64,000 nt of DNA. Origin: Vavraia culicis subsp. floridensis. Lineage: Eukaryota > Microsporidia > Pleistophoridae. The position numbers were made by a program, and so were the translations under genes. The notes under the pieces were generated by a model that worked only from the letters and a program-made list of their open reading frames with translations, was not told the origin of the DNA and searched no databases. Where the stretch lies: positions 1 through 64,000 of the forward strand of contig NW_007360612.1 in the NCBI RefSeq assembly GCF_000192795.1. The letters are read 5' to 3'. Below are positions 53,725 to 63,221 of the stretch, piece by piece (position 1 is the first letter of the stretch; each line of letters opens with the position of its first letter).

Positions 53725-54488
53725 GAGACGATTTGAACCTTGACCAATTGATTCTACGCGCAAGCCTTAGCGAGCGTGCCGAGCGGTACGAGGACATGAT
53801 AAAAGACATGAAACGTGTGGTCAAGCTGCACTGGGAGGAAAAAATGGAGATAACACCCAAGGTACGCAACTACTTCTCGGTGGCATTCAAAAACCTGACA
53901 GGAACAAGACGAGCAGCGTGGCGCACGCTATGTATCGAGAAGGAGAAATACAAGGACACAAATTTAGACTACTATAACGTGATTGTAGACTATTTGGTGG
54001 AGGTGGAGAACGAGCTGAACACGATTTGCGACGATGTGATAGGTCATATAGACAAGCACATTCTTAAGGAAAATGAGACTGCACTTGATGTCGAATCGCA
54101 GGTATTCTTTTTGAAAATGAAGGGCGACTATTTCAGGTATAAGGCGGAGGTTGCCACCAGCCAAGACTTCTTGGCGTTCAAGACGGAGAGCAAGAACGCG
54201 TACGAAAAGGCAAGCGAGATTGCGAATGAGTTGGCACCGGTGAACTCGCTCAGACTTGGCCTGTGTCTTAATTATTCGGTGTTCTACTATGAAATTGAGA
54301 AGATGCCAGATAAGGCGTGCATGCTTGCCAAGCAGGCGTTCGACGACGCAATAAAAGATATTGATGTGTTGTCGGAAGAGCACTACAAGGACTCAACGCT
54401 CATCATGCAGTTGCTGAGAGACAACCTGTCTCTGTGGACGCATCGTGAGGAGAGCAACAAGGACTACATCGATGAAAGAGCTGATTAA
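53721..54488 (+). CDS. 14-3-3 protein (255 aa)
   Basis: A full-length 14-3-3 with nine-helix pattern. Landmarks: ASLSERAERYEDMIKDMK (helices 1-2), RNYFSVAFKNLTGTRRAAWR (the L-SVAYKN-x-x-G-x-RR-x-SWR signature, Lys in place), KMKGDYFRYKAEV (KMKGDYYRYLAE), LRLGLCLNYSVFYYEI (the P-x-R-LGL-x-LN-FSVF-YYEI signature) and LRDNLSLWT. The basic phosphopeptide-binding residues (Lys, Arg, Arg, Tyr) appear kept. 14-3-3 proteins are dimeric adaptors for phospho-Ser/Thr partners. Several residues of the RNLLSVAYKNVVG box are changed (YFSVAFKNLTG), so it is diverged but intact. It shares the window with three kinases. Confidence 0.96.
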   Translation: MRDDLNLDQLILRASLSERAERYEDMIKDMKRVVKLHWEEKMEITPKVRNYFSVAFKNLTGTRRAAWRTLCIEKEKYKDTNLDYYNVIVDYLVEVENELNTICDDVIGHIDKHILKENETALDVESQVFFLKMKGDYFRYKAEVATSQDFLAFKTESKNAYEKASEIANELAPVNSLRLGLCLNYSVFYYEIEKMPDKACMLAKQAFDDAIKDIDVLSEEHYKDSTLIMQLLRDNLSLWTHREESNKDYIDERAD

Positions 54489-56914
54489 ATTTCTTAAGTA
54501 AAATTGTCTTTACGAATGAATTTTATGGCTGAATAGCACGTATGCACAGTTTCGTCTGTGATTGAACCGTTTCCGTTTGAGATCCTGATTTAGGTACGGA
54601 GATAAGGCAAACGTGGTCTGTTCGCGATGAAATGCGCCGTACGGTACTTTTAGCAGTGTTGAAGATAATGCGAGTTCAAGATGACAACAATGTTGGTTCG
54701 ATGAGTTTTTACCAGAAACTGGATTTATAAGATGCAAAAACGGGTATGACCAATCCGAAGATTGTTGCTGAATCTGTTCATAAGCCGTTTTAGAACGAAG
54801 AATTGCACCACAGGACACAATAAAATAGCTAAGCATGCTTTCATGAAAGAGTTTGCAATCATTTTAACGCAAGGATTGTATTTCTAATGTAAAGCGTTGT
54901 ACATAATACTGCTGCGGTTTATCTCCCACATTTCTTCAGCATTCAAGAGTAATTTCAACGTGCTATGCTTTCAACACTGCATACTTCTGCTGCAGCTGTT
55001 TGCAGGTTACCTCACATTTTACCTTTATAACGCTAAAATTACGTCTCTCAATGCCAACGTTAAGTAAAACACCCTTCTGCGGCAACACCAACACAAGCGC
55101 ATGTTGAAGGTGCCAATACGAGTTGTTGCCAAAAATTCCTGATTTGTGCTTTACACTTCCTAAATTACCAAACCATCTCAGTGTTCGTGCCGTGTATACG
55201 GAGCAGGTAGATTTTATTACCTGCAGTACCAGTCGTGAAGGTAGTTTATAGCTGACGTACAGCACTTCGTGTTCCATAGAAACTTATAGTGGATGATCTA
55301 ACATGGCATTTACGCTTGCGGCACAGCAATGCCTCGTAGCAACAGAACTGCTTTTTTTAGTTTGCTGCAATTTTATAAATTGAAAAAATTTGACCCCCTC
55401 AATTTCCGTCTTCAATCACACAAATATTCGTTTCCTTGTGTTTCATGCGGCGGAGACATTTTTAAATAAAATATTGTGATTTACGAGCGGTTTGAACGCA
55501 CGTAATTAACCGTTGTGGACGGTCATGTCATGATGTGTTTGTAATGTGTCCGAGACATTTTGCTTGCTGCTTGTGTGGTATCTGAGATGTTTGCATTTAA
55601 TGTTTTGCTCTCGGTAAATTTTTGTCTGATCGGTCTAATATGCTCGTTTTTATGCACTTCTTTTCCCGAGCACGATTTAATGTAAGGATTGCAGTTCTAG
55701 GTTTGTACGATCAAGCGTTAAAGTGCACATTGATTGGTTAAAAGGTTTTTGCGTACCAAGCAGCCGTGCAAAATATGTTGTACAACCAATTATGGTGGCG
55801 TATCTCCTTATTTTTGATCAGGGTTCTTCTCATGGCACTGATTCGTAAGCATGTCTCCAGGGTTGATGGTAGGTTTGCCGTTGGTAATGTTAGTTTGCTC
55901 GGTATTGATTCGATGAGCGCTCTCAAATGGCCTGTTCACAGTAAATCACCAGGTCAGCACTACGTGGAGTGCACCTTTAGACAGCACTTCCATCTTTTTC
56001 GCTTTTGCACCACTAAAATTAATTTATCTTTCTCCTCACGCCATACGAACAAACACACCTTCTGCTACGCTGCAGCATATTTTTAAAGTGCTTTAAACAC
56101 GTTCTAAGCGGCATGATGAACGCGCCATGCTTTGACCCCTCATGGACGGGTCTCAGCAAACAACGGTTCAAGTCTTCTTTCTGTTTTGGATGAATAAGCA
56201 ATAGCGGTTCAAATTTACCTCTCACGTGCATAAATTGCGCTGCGGTGCTCTAACCCACCTGCACAGGGTTAAAAGCTCCTTACATCAGTTTTTGGACGGG
56301 AGGGTCGGTGAAACACGTGCACTACAAAACAGATCACTCAGGAATTCTACATTTGAATAAAGCGAATGAGATCGACAGATCAGCGTAGCGTACTTGCCGT
56401 TTCAAGTGTGTTGCTGTATCTTACAGCGTATCGAGGTGGGCGTTCTCTGGCAGTGCTCTGATGTGACAGAGCAAGCTGTTTTTTGTTTATCTCCATACCG
56501 AAAGGGATTGTTCACCATAGGGCACCTCGTTTTCCATATCCAATGTACTATCCGTGTATGTGGCTTGTTCATTCCTACCCGTACGGATGGGGCATTCCAT
56601 TGGTATCGGTTGATCAAAGAGCGGAATAAACAGGTGATTCGTGGTCAGGACTTGTATCCAGGTGCCATAAGCATTCCATGCTACCTATTCTCGATTCGAT
56701 TGGTCGTAATCTCAGAGATAAGCACACGCATCGCTAAGCGGTAATCAAAGATGCTCATTGCGTCACGCCACCCCTCCTAGCACGCACATGGTGGTTTGTG
56801 TATTCTGGTTCAACCGGTCCATGGATTGGTGTTCACCCCTAGCACGATCAACACCCACACAATCAGTTTCACAATCCAAACTTGACATAAACACACGTCT
56901 CAAAACACAACAGA
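54489..56914. other. Spacer between 14-3-3 and the CAP-domain gene
   Basis: It contains the 104-aa minus ORF at 54963-55277. Other open stretches (54510-54836 minus, 55766-56086 and 56394-56744 plus) lack recognisable features or an ATG. No RNA gene seen. Confidence 0.45.
54963..55277 (-). CDS. Hypothetical small protein (104 aa)
   Basis: ATG at 55277 opens 104 codons with a balanced, folded-protein composition: MEHEVLYVSYKLPSRLVL, then TARTLRWFGNLGSVKHKSG, later ALVLVLPQKGVLLNVGIERR and a basic end. The mix of beta-like hydrophobic strands and Lys/Arg recalls a ribosomal or RNA-binding protein, but no family signature is seen. It is convergent with 14-3-3. No C-run precedes it. Confidence 0.42.
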   Translation of the reverse strand: MEHEVLYVSYKLPSRLVLQVIKSTCSVYTARTLRWFGNLGSVKHKSGIFGNNSYWHLQHALVLVLPQKGVLLNVGIERRNFSVIKVKCEVTCKQLQQKYAVLKA

Positions 56915-59900
56915 ATGTTACCATTAATCGCCGTTGCACTGCACATACTCACTGTTTGCACGTCGTTGCTCACCATAACAAACACCTACCGCAAACAAAA
57001 CGCACTTGTGCCGCTCACGGAGCATCCCAGTCTTGCGCGTGCTGCCGTTCAGCAGGCAAACGCCATGTGTGCACGCAAGTCGCTCGTGCACAACAATTTG
57101 AGCGACAGGCTTGCGGCTGTTGATTTTGTGGGTACCAGGATAGGTGAAAATATTGCGAGATCGATTGAAAATGATGAGCAGAGAGTGTTTGAGGTGTGGT
57201 TGAAGAGCGACATGCACAAGGACAATATTGCGGGTGACTATGAGTTTGTGGGTGTGGGGAAATGTGTGGATGTGGATGGTTACTTTTATTATGTGGAGAT
57301 ATTTGGAAAGAGGGCGCGTGATGATGTCTGTAAGACGAGTCCTGCAGACAAGCTTTGCGAACAGCGTATCGAGAAGGATGTCTGTAAGACGAGTCCTGCA
57401 GACAAGCTTTGCGAACAGCGTATCGAGAAGGATGTCTGTAAGACGAGTCCTGCAGACAAGCTTTGCGAACAGCGTATTGAGAAGGATGTCTGTAAGACGA
57501 GTCCTGCAGACAAGCTTTGCGAACGGCGTGTCGAGAAGGGCAATGAGAAGATAAAAACGAAGAGAACGATAAGATTGATAATAGACAGGAACGCAAGGGA
57601 CAATACGCCTACAAAGGAAAACAATAGCGCAACTGCTACCGGGTACGGCATTAACTATGGCTACAACACCAATTCCATCTCTTATTCCGATTTCTTGGTG
57701 TATTACGATCAATTTCTTAAAAATTACCTGAGCAGTTTTCAGGCAAAGGACGATCGCACGGTGAACGAGATAAACGAAAAATTGAAAAGCATTGATGAAC
57801 AGTTGAGCAAGTTGCTTGGGAAAGCAGATGAAAAAGAGACGAAGAATAGCGCGGAGGGTAGGAGTGACAGCAGCCATATGGAACATGGCAATGGCAAAAA
57901 TATAATCAGCATTCATAACAGTAATGATAGCATGAGCTACAGTGGTGGTAACAACGATAGGAATAGGACCAATGATCGCGATAGCAAGGACAGCGGTGAC
58001 GAAAACAATGGTAGTAATGATGGGAACGGTGGTAGTAACCACGAAACCAGGCAGGGCAATGAAAGTAACAGCCAGGGCAGTAACAACGGCCAAAGCAATG
58101 AAAGTAACAGCCAAGGCAATGAAAGTAACAGCCAAGGCAATGAAAGTAACAGGCAGGGCAATGAAAGTAACAGCCAAAGCAATGAAAGTAATAACAGGGA
58201 CAGTAACGCTGTGAATGATGCAAGTACTGCAACCAAGGATAATAATTCTGGAAGTAGCGGGAATAGCGTCAAAGATAACACCGATAGTGGTAATGGCGGT
58301 AAAACCGTGGAAAGCGATCCTAGCAGCAGTATGAACAGCTCAGCTGCTGACAAACCAAAGAACAGTGTAAGAGTACCGATCGTGGTGAGTGATAAATCAA
58401 ACGAAAAACGCAGAAATGTTCTGTTGATCGATTTGAAAGATTTGCTTGAGAGTATAGGAAACATAAAGAACGTGGAAGATAGCGGAGCAGGTAATGGTAA
58501 AGAAAGTGGTGCGGAGGAAAAGAAGAAAAATGGTGAGAAAGAGACGGATGCCCAGCAAAATAAGGTGCATGGCAACAAGAATGGCAAAGCGGATGATGAC
58601 CCTCATAGCACGGACGCACGTGACGGTGCAAATGGCAGCAAAGCGGGTGATGGTGAGAGCACCGGAACGAATGACCAAAGAGGGAATGTTGATAAAAAGG
58701 ACGGCAGTAGCGGTAGGAAGAACGGAAAAGAGAACAAAAATGATAGCGAGGGGCAGAAAGCGGACAAAAAGGAGGGGACTGAAACTGCCGAGAACAACAG
58801 TGAAATTAACTTAGGTAGTGATGTAAAGAGCCTGGTAGAAATTCTTAAGCAGCTGAAGGAGGGCAAGAACCCAAAGGTGGAAAAGGGCAACACGAATGCA
58901 AATACCAGAGAAAAAAATACAACAGAACAGACCGACAACCAACAGGACATGAATGGCAACACGAATGCAAATACCAGAGAAAAAAATACAACAGAACAGA
59001 CCGACAACCAACAGGACATGAATGGCAACACGAATGCAAATACCAAAGAAAAAAATACAACAGAACAGACCGACAACCAACAGGACATGAATGGCGATTT
59101 ACGATTTGTCATAAAAATAGGAAACAATGGAATAGAAAACGAGAACGAAATAGGCGAACTGATAGATGTTCTGAAAAAAATCACAAAGAGCAAGAAGGAG
59201 AAAGATTCTGATACGGATAAGGAGAGTGACAGCCCGAATGATGCGAACAAAAACAAACCAAAAGACGAGGGGCAAAGTCAGGAGGATGGTAGCGATGAAG
59301 GAGGAAACGAGCTGATTTTGAAGGAGTTGGTGAGCTTGATCGGAAAGTTAGAACGTATAAGGACTGGTGAGAGTGCAAAAGACCTAAGAAAGGAGGAAGA
59401 GGGTGGTGATAAGAAGGAGATGGCAAATTGGGTGAAAGGTTTGAAAAGTATCATAGAAGGATACAAAGAGGAAAATAAAGATAACGCTGGCAACAAACAG
59501 GATAATCACAGCAATGAAACGGATGATAAGAAGACAGATGGGAATAAGAATGGTAAAAATGCCAAAGATAGCGATAAGGAGAAGGATAGCGATAAGGAGA
59601 AGGATAGCGATAAGGAGAAGGATAGCGATAATGGAAAAGATAACAGCCATGATACGGATAGCGAAAAAGATTCAAACGGTAATCGAACCAAGAACACTGA
59701 AAAAAATGACAAAAAAATCAGAACCAGAGATAATGGCAAAGACAGCGATCCTAGTGCAGAAAAAGATACTAGCGATAAAGACACTAAGAACGAAAGGAAC
59801 AGAAACAAAAAGAAGGATGGGGACGACAGCAATAATGAGGATAAAGATGATCGTAAAGACGGAAATGGCAGCGAAACTAAGGAGAGCGGCACTAACACCG

Positions 59901-60160
59901 GAAAGCGCAAACATGCAAATGTCGTCAGAGTACGAAGACGATACAACCCGTTCAACCTCAACCAAACAAAAATATCAACAAAGTTGGCCGAACTGTGCCG
60001 CTTACTCTCTGCATCCGATAACATGAACGGCTTAAATTACAAAAACGTGAGCAAACTCTGTATCGATAATGAAAATAGACTTGATGATGAGGTTTACGGT
60101 GATAGTGAACAAATAGAAATTGGTATACCACTGTATTACGGTGCACAATTAATCAATTGA
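56915..60160 (+). CDS. Secreted CAP/SCP-domain protein with long hydrophilic repeat tail (1081 aa)
   Basis: Residues 1-21 are a hydrophobic signal peptide (MLPLIAVALHILTVCTSLLT). Residues about 27-131 fit a CAP/SCP/PR-1 domain: ALVPLTEHPSLARAAVQQAN, LVHN (His59), GENIARSI (Glu78), VFEVWLKSDMHKDNI (His101) and FVGVGKCVDVDGYFYYVEIFG. The cavity His/Glu residues are kept. Then come four 18-residue DVCKTSPADKLCEQRIEK repeats (137-208), an Asn/Gly/Ser/Asp/Lys-rich region of about 750 residues with NESNSQG, NTNANTREKNTTEQTD and KEKDSD repeats, and a compact C-terminal segment (YNPFNLNQTKISTKLAELC to the end) that looks folded. CAP proteins are mostly extracellular and can bind sterols or lipids. 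It is probably secreted or in the spore wall; no GPI-type end is seen. Confidence 0.75.
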   Translation: MLPLIAVALHILTVCTSLLTITNTYRKQNALVPLTEHPSLARAAVQQANAMCARKSLVHNNLSDRLAAVDFVGTRIGENIARSIENDEQRVFEVWLKSDMHKDNIAGDYEFVGVGKCVDVDGYFYYVEIFGKRARDDVCKTSPADKLCEQRIEKDVCKTSPADKLCEQRIEKDVCKTSPADKLCEQRIEKDVCKTSPADKLCERRVEKGNEKIKTKRTIRLIIDRNARDNTPTKENNSATATGYGINYGYNTNSISYSDFLVYYDQFLKNYLSSFQAKDDRTVNEINEKLKSIDEQLSKLLGKADEKETKNSAEGRSDSSHMEHGNGKNIISIHNSNDSMSYSGGNNDRNRTNDRDSKDSGDENNGSNDGNGGSNHETRQGNESNSQGSNNGQSNESNSQGNESNSQGNESNRQGNESNSQSNESNNRDSNAVNDASTATKDNNSGSSGNSVKDNTDSGNGGKTVESDPSSSMNSSAADKPKNSVRVPIVVSDKSNEKRRNVLLIDLKDLLESIGNIKNVEDSGAGNGKESGAEEKKKNGEKETDAQQNKVHGNKNGKADDDPHSTDARDGANGSKAGDGESTGTNDQRGNVDKKDGSSGRKNGKENKNDSEGQKADKKEGTETAENNSEINLGSDVKSLVEILKQLKEGKNPKVEKGNTNANTREKNTTEQTDNQQDMNGNTNANTREKNTTEQTDNQQDMNGNTNANTKEKNTTEQTDNQQDMNGDLRFVIKIGNNGIENENEIGELIDVLKKITKSKKEKDSDTDKESDSPNDANKNKPKDEGQSQEDGSDEGGNELILKELVSLIGKLERIRTGESAKDLRKEEEGGDKKEMANWVKGLKSIIEGYKEENKDNAGNKQDNHSNETDDKKTDGNKNGKNAKDSDKEKDSDKEKDSDKEKDSDNGKDNSHDTDSEKDSNGNRTKNTEKNDKKIRTRDNGKDSDPSAEKDTSDKDTKNERNRNKKKDGDDSNNEDKDDRKDGNGSETKESGTNTGKRKHANVVRVRRRYNPFNLNQTKISTKLAELCRLLSASDNMNGLNYKNVSKLCIDNENRLDDEVYGDSEQIEIGIPLYYGAQLIN
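57323..57538. repeat. 54-bp coding repeat, 4 copies, in the CAP-protein gene
   Basis: Four near-identical 54-bp units (GATGTCTGTAAGACGAGTCC...) encode the 18-residue DVCKTSPADKLCEQRIEK. Each has two Cys, so the array could form a disulfide-linked stalk. The last unit changes EQRI to ERRV. Confidence 0.92.
58040..58200. repeat. Short NESNSQG-type coding repeats
   Basis: About seven degenerate copies of a 21-bp unit (GGCAATGAAAGTAACAGCCA...) encode NESNSQG-type heptads. Highly hydrophilic and probably disordered. Confidence 0.85.
58886..59092. repeat. 69-bp coding repeat, 3 copies, in the CAP-protein gene
   Basis: Units start at 58886, 58955 and 59024 and are nearly identical (GGCAACACGAATGCAAATAC...). 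They encode a 23-residue segment around NTNANTREKNTTEQTD. NTT gives a potential N-glycosylation sequon per unit, although microsporidia are thought to lack N-glycosylation. Confidence 0.92.
59562..59635. repeat. 18-bp KEKDSD coding repeat
   Basis: Four copies of GATAAGGAGAAGGATAGC encode KEKDSD hexads, an alternating-charge segment. Confidence 0.88.
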
Positions 60161-61379
60161 TGGCTGTTTGATAGATATAAATTAAATTTGTTATTTAATA
60201 AGGCTATTGTGAGTATCTGTGCTGATATGGGAGGTAGGCTGTTGGTTTCTTAAACATTTTTACTGCATTCTTATGTCTGTGTGCTTCTCATCCTCGAGTT
60301 CGATCCAACGTGTTTTTGCAATAATTCCTGATCAAAGACCACTTGGCGAAGATATTCGTTTCACAGTACTACAGAACAGGAGGTGCTCATGGGTATGCAT
60401 TTGTGACATGCTGCTCATTGCAGTCCGCTCAAATGGTCTTACTCTCCGATGTGAACTGCAATTACATCTTTTGCCCGAACGTGTAAATCAGAGTTTACCT
60501 TGCTATATCATATTGGCAGCATATTACGTTTGACCACTCGTGACCACGGTTCGACACGGGTTGTAATTCGTAGGTGTTATTTACCGCAATTATTCATTCA
60601 TAGGAAATGAAGAACAGCACGGTTTGAGTTCGATCAGTGTTAATATGGCAATTATCATTGCTCAGGAGGTATCACTACCCAACAATGACATGAGGATGTG
60701 TGAATCTCAACAGCTGTGTTGTAGAAGAAGCAATTTGTGGTAAATATTTGCTGATATGGGCGAGAACTTGAACGAAATAGTGGGGTGGTTTATCGAAAGG
60801 CATCATTAAGGAAGTACAAATACGGTGGTGCGAGCAGAGGAGCTAAAAATTATTAATGGCAAAGCAAGATCGTTGCTCACAATTCGACTACAGCCCAACT
60901 ATGACATCATTAAGTTCACAAGTGTTGTGAAATGAAAGATTTATTTAATTAACAGAGATTGTTGATGGATAATGCACATTCCTTGTCTCAATCATTCGTT
61001 CACAACTTTTTCGTTGGTTCTACACGAATTAAACACCACACGGATGCTCCGTTGATTTATTGAAGCGGTTCGGCGTGCAATACGTAGGCAATAACTTTTT
61101 AAAAGGGATATAATTGTAAAGAAATCGCAGGTAGTACGCAAGCGAATGTGCTGCCAATCTCAGAGATGGTGTTCAATGCCTTGCCGTTGACCAGCCACAA
61201 TCTTTAGCCTGCTACCCTCCACAGTCCTAATTTGTATTTTCATCCATGTGTCATTAAATTCACGTTTGAGCGTGCGATATGCCGAAGTATTCACACAGGC
61301 ACGAGTTACTCTACGAGATTTCTCCGTCCAAATGTCTTTTCTCCCTGTCTGTGCATCCTCGCGCTTCATCGCCACGTGT
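60161..61379. other. Spacer between convergent CAP-protein and KIN1-like genes
   Basis: 1.2 kb. The open stretch at 60219-60533 starts with GTG and has no recognisable features. Nothing else seen. Confidence 0.5.
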
Positions 61380-63221
61380 TCAGTTTTCTCGGCTGCCCAG
61401 CACTTCTTTCAGCCACACGACCACGGTATCAAAGAGCTCTCTGCTCCCATGCTTTTTCCTCACACACACGTAGTGCTTCTTTATCACCACGTTGAAATAA
61501 AATGCAAGGCTAAACTCTACGTACATCCCCTCCATCTTCAGCAAACAGCTGTAATTGTCCTCACCAATCATCGTTTTGATATGGTGCAGCTTAAAGAACC
61601 TGTGTATTGCTTTGCCAAGCCTGTCTGAATTGTTAACGTTGTTGCAGCTTATACCGGTGAAAATGCCTTTCAACAGCGTATTTTGCACTTTTACCTTTGG
61701 CTGGACAATGTCCGTCATGGGAACGAGGTTTAGACGCGGACAGTCGTTCTGCAAGACCACAATAAGCCTATGCAGAGTTTCCTTCCGGCTGCTGGTGGCC
61801 ACCGACCGCGATAATTCCTTGTTGGCAAAGTGGTTTTCCAACAAACGGTACATTTTGATGGTTGGACGAATGCACGAGAGCATCGAAACATCGTTAACAC
61901 ATGCCTGCATGTCCATCTCTGTGTTTTCGAAGGTCTTTCCGCCCACTTTGCGCAGAACATGAATGAACTCCGGGCTAAAGGAGTGTGGTACCCGTGTCTT
62001 GGCAGTCACGGACGTGACAGTAGGGTTTATGTATGGATGGCTGTGTGTATATTGAGAGTCGTTTTCGCTCTTCGCATCCTTCTTTACATCCCGATTGCTT
62101 TCATTCAGCCACTCGCTTTTGAGCACGTCCCTCATACGGTAACGCTTCCTTGCATCGTTCTCAATCAGTCCTCTGACCAATTTACGCGCGCTGCCGGACA
62201 CCTCTCTGTGAAACATAAATCGCCCTTTCTTTATCTTGCTGTGCAGCACGCCGACGTCCTTGTCATCAAAAGGCAGTGTTCCCACGACCATTACATAGAG
62301 AACCACGCCAAGTGACCACATATCAACCTCTGGGCCCGTGTACACTTTGCCCCTAAGCAGCTCGGGCGCAGCAAACTGCAGTGATCCACAAAACGTGCCC
62401 AGAAACTGCTTTGAGTCGTAGAAGTTGCTCAGCCCAAAGTCAATGATTTTGATATTTCCTCCTTTATCGATCAGAATGTTCTCAATTTTTAGATCGCGGT
62501 GGACAATTGCGTTAGAATGCATGAAATTCACGGCATCAACGATCTGCACGAAAAACTTCCTGGCGAGCGGCTCGTCAAGCACGCCGTTCTCACGAATGCA
62601 GCTGAGCAATGACTTGCCACTCACGTATTCATACACCATGTAGAAGTGTAGATCGTTGTAGAAGAATGCATGTAGCTTTATTATGTGTGGATGAGAGGCG
62701 AGAGCTGTTATTATAGCCTCCCTGTAGATACGCTCTTCGCGTTTGCACCTGCTTTCCTTGTTGACAGAGTTGTATCGCAGGTTTCTGGGTATGATTTTGA
62801 TGGCCACGTGCTGTCCCTCCTGTGATACAGCGAGTTTAACCTTTGAGAAACTGCCCTTTCCAAGCGTGCGCAGCAGCCTGTAGTTCTTGATACGCCGCTC
62901 GTTGAGCATCCTGTCCGCACACACGTAACCTCTCCTATGCGTCTCGTCTTGAGCCGCGCTGCTGTTCCATTCCAGGCTGGACATGCCACTCTTGCCACCC
63001 TTTCTCTGATCGATACCGTCAGATCCTTCGTTCCTCAGTTTAGAATCCATGGTCCGGCATCTTCCCGAACAGTACTCATCCACACACTCGCCCTTGTATC
63101 CGCTCAAACGCTGCTGCTCCGCGTCCTCATGCTCAGTGTCAAGCCCGTTCTCCGTCTTGAGATTTTCGCTGTTTGTATCGTCGTATATTTCGTCAAGACT
63201 TGACGACGAGTTCGTGTGCAT
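61380..63221 (-). CDS. KIN1/MARK (PAR-1)-like Ser/Thr kinase (613 aa)
   Basis: After a disordered acidic N-terminus (1-110) comes a CAMKL-type kinase domain: YRLLRTLGKGSFSKVKLA (glycine loop 121-128), VAIKIIPR (Lys142), VHRDLKIENILID (HRD 241-243), IIDFGLSNFY (DFG 261-263), CGSLQFAAPELL and VDMWSLGVVLYVMVVGTLPFDD. The C-terminal ~100 residues (from KGIFTGISCNN to the end, ending FDTVVVWLKEVLG) resemble a KA1 domain that binds acidic phospholipids. An insertion of Lys/Arg-rich residues (NKESRCKREER) lies in the N-lobe, as in fungal Kin1. Kin1-type kinases act in polarity and exocytosis. The frame opens at a TTG at 63224, but the first ATG is at 63221. Confidence 0.9.
   Translation of the reverse strand: MHTNSSSSLDEIYDDTNSENLKTENGLDTEHEDAEQQRLSGYKGECVDEYCSGRCRTMDSKLRNEGSDGIDQRKGGKSGMSSLEWNSSAAQDETHRRGYVCADRMLNERRIKNYRLLRTLGKGSFSKVKLAVSQEGQHVAIKIIPRNLRYNSVNKESRCKREERIYREAIITALASHPHIIKLHAFFYNDLHFYMVYEYVSGKSLLSCIRENGVLDEPLARKFFVQIVDAVNFMHSNAIVHRDLKIENILIDKGGNIKIIDFGLSNFYDSKQFLGTFCGSLQFAAPELLRGKVYTGPEVDMWSLGVVLYVMVVGTLPFDDKDVGVLHSKIKKGRFMFHREVSGSARKLVRGLIENDARKRYRMRDVLKSEWLNESNRDVKKDAKSENDSQYTHSHPYINPTVTSVTAKTRVPHSFSPEFIHVLRKVGGKTFENTEMDMQACVNDVSMLSCIRPTIKMYRLLENHFANKELSRSVATSSRKETLHRLIVVLQNDCPRLNLVPMTDIVQPKVKVQNTLLKGIFTGISCNNVNNSDRLGKAIHRFFKLHHIKTMIGEDNYSCLLKMEGMYVEFSLAFYFNVVIKKHYVCVRKKHGSRELFDTVVVWLKEVLGSREN

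Noticed and set aside
54510..54836. 108-codon minus-strand ORF after 14-3-3
   Set aside because: Has an ATG but a random-looking composition, no start motif and no family features.
56924..58177. 417-codon minus-strand ORF opposite the CAP-protein gene
   Set aside because: It exists because the coding strand is a repeat-rich, stop-poor sequence; its translation is a hydrophobic mirror of the repeats, with no ordered domain.
60219..60533. 104-codon plus frame after the CAP-protein gene
   Set aside because: Starts at GTG, no start motif, no recognisable features.
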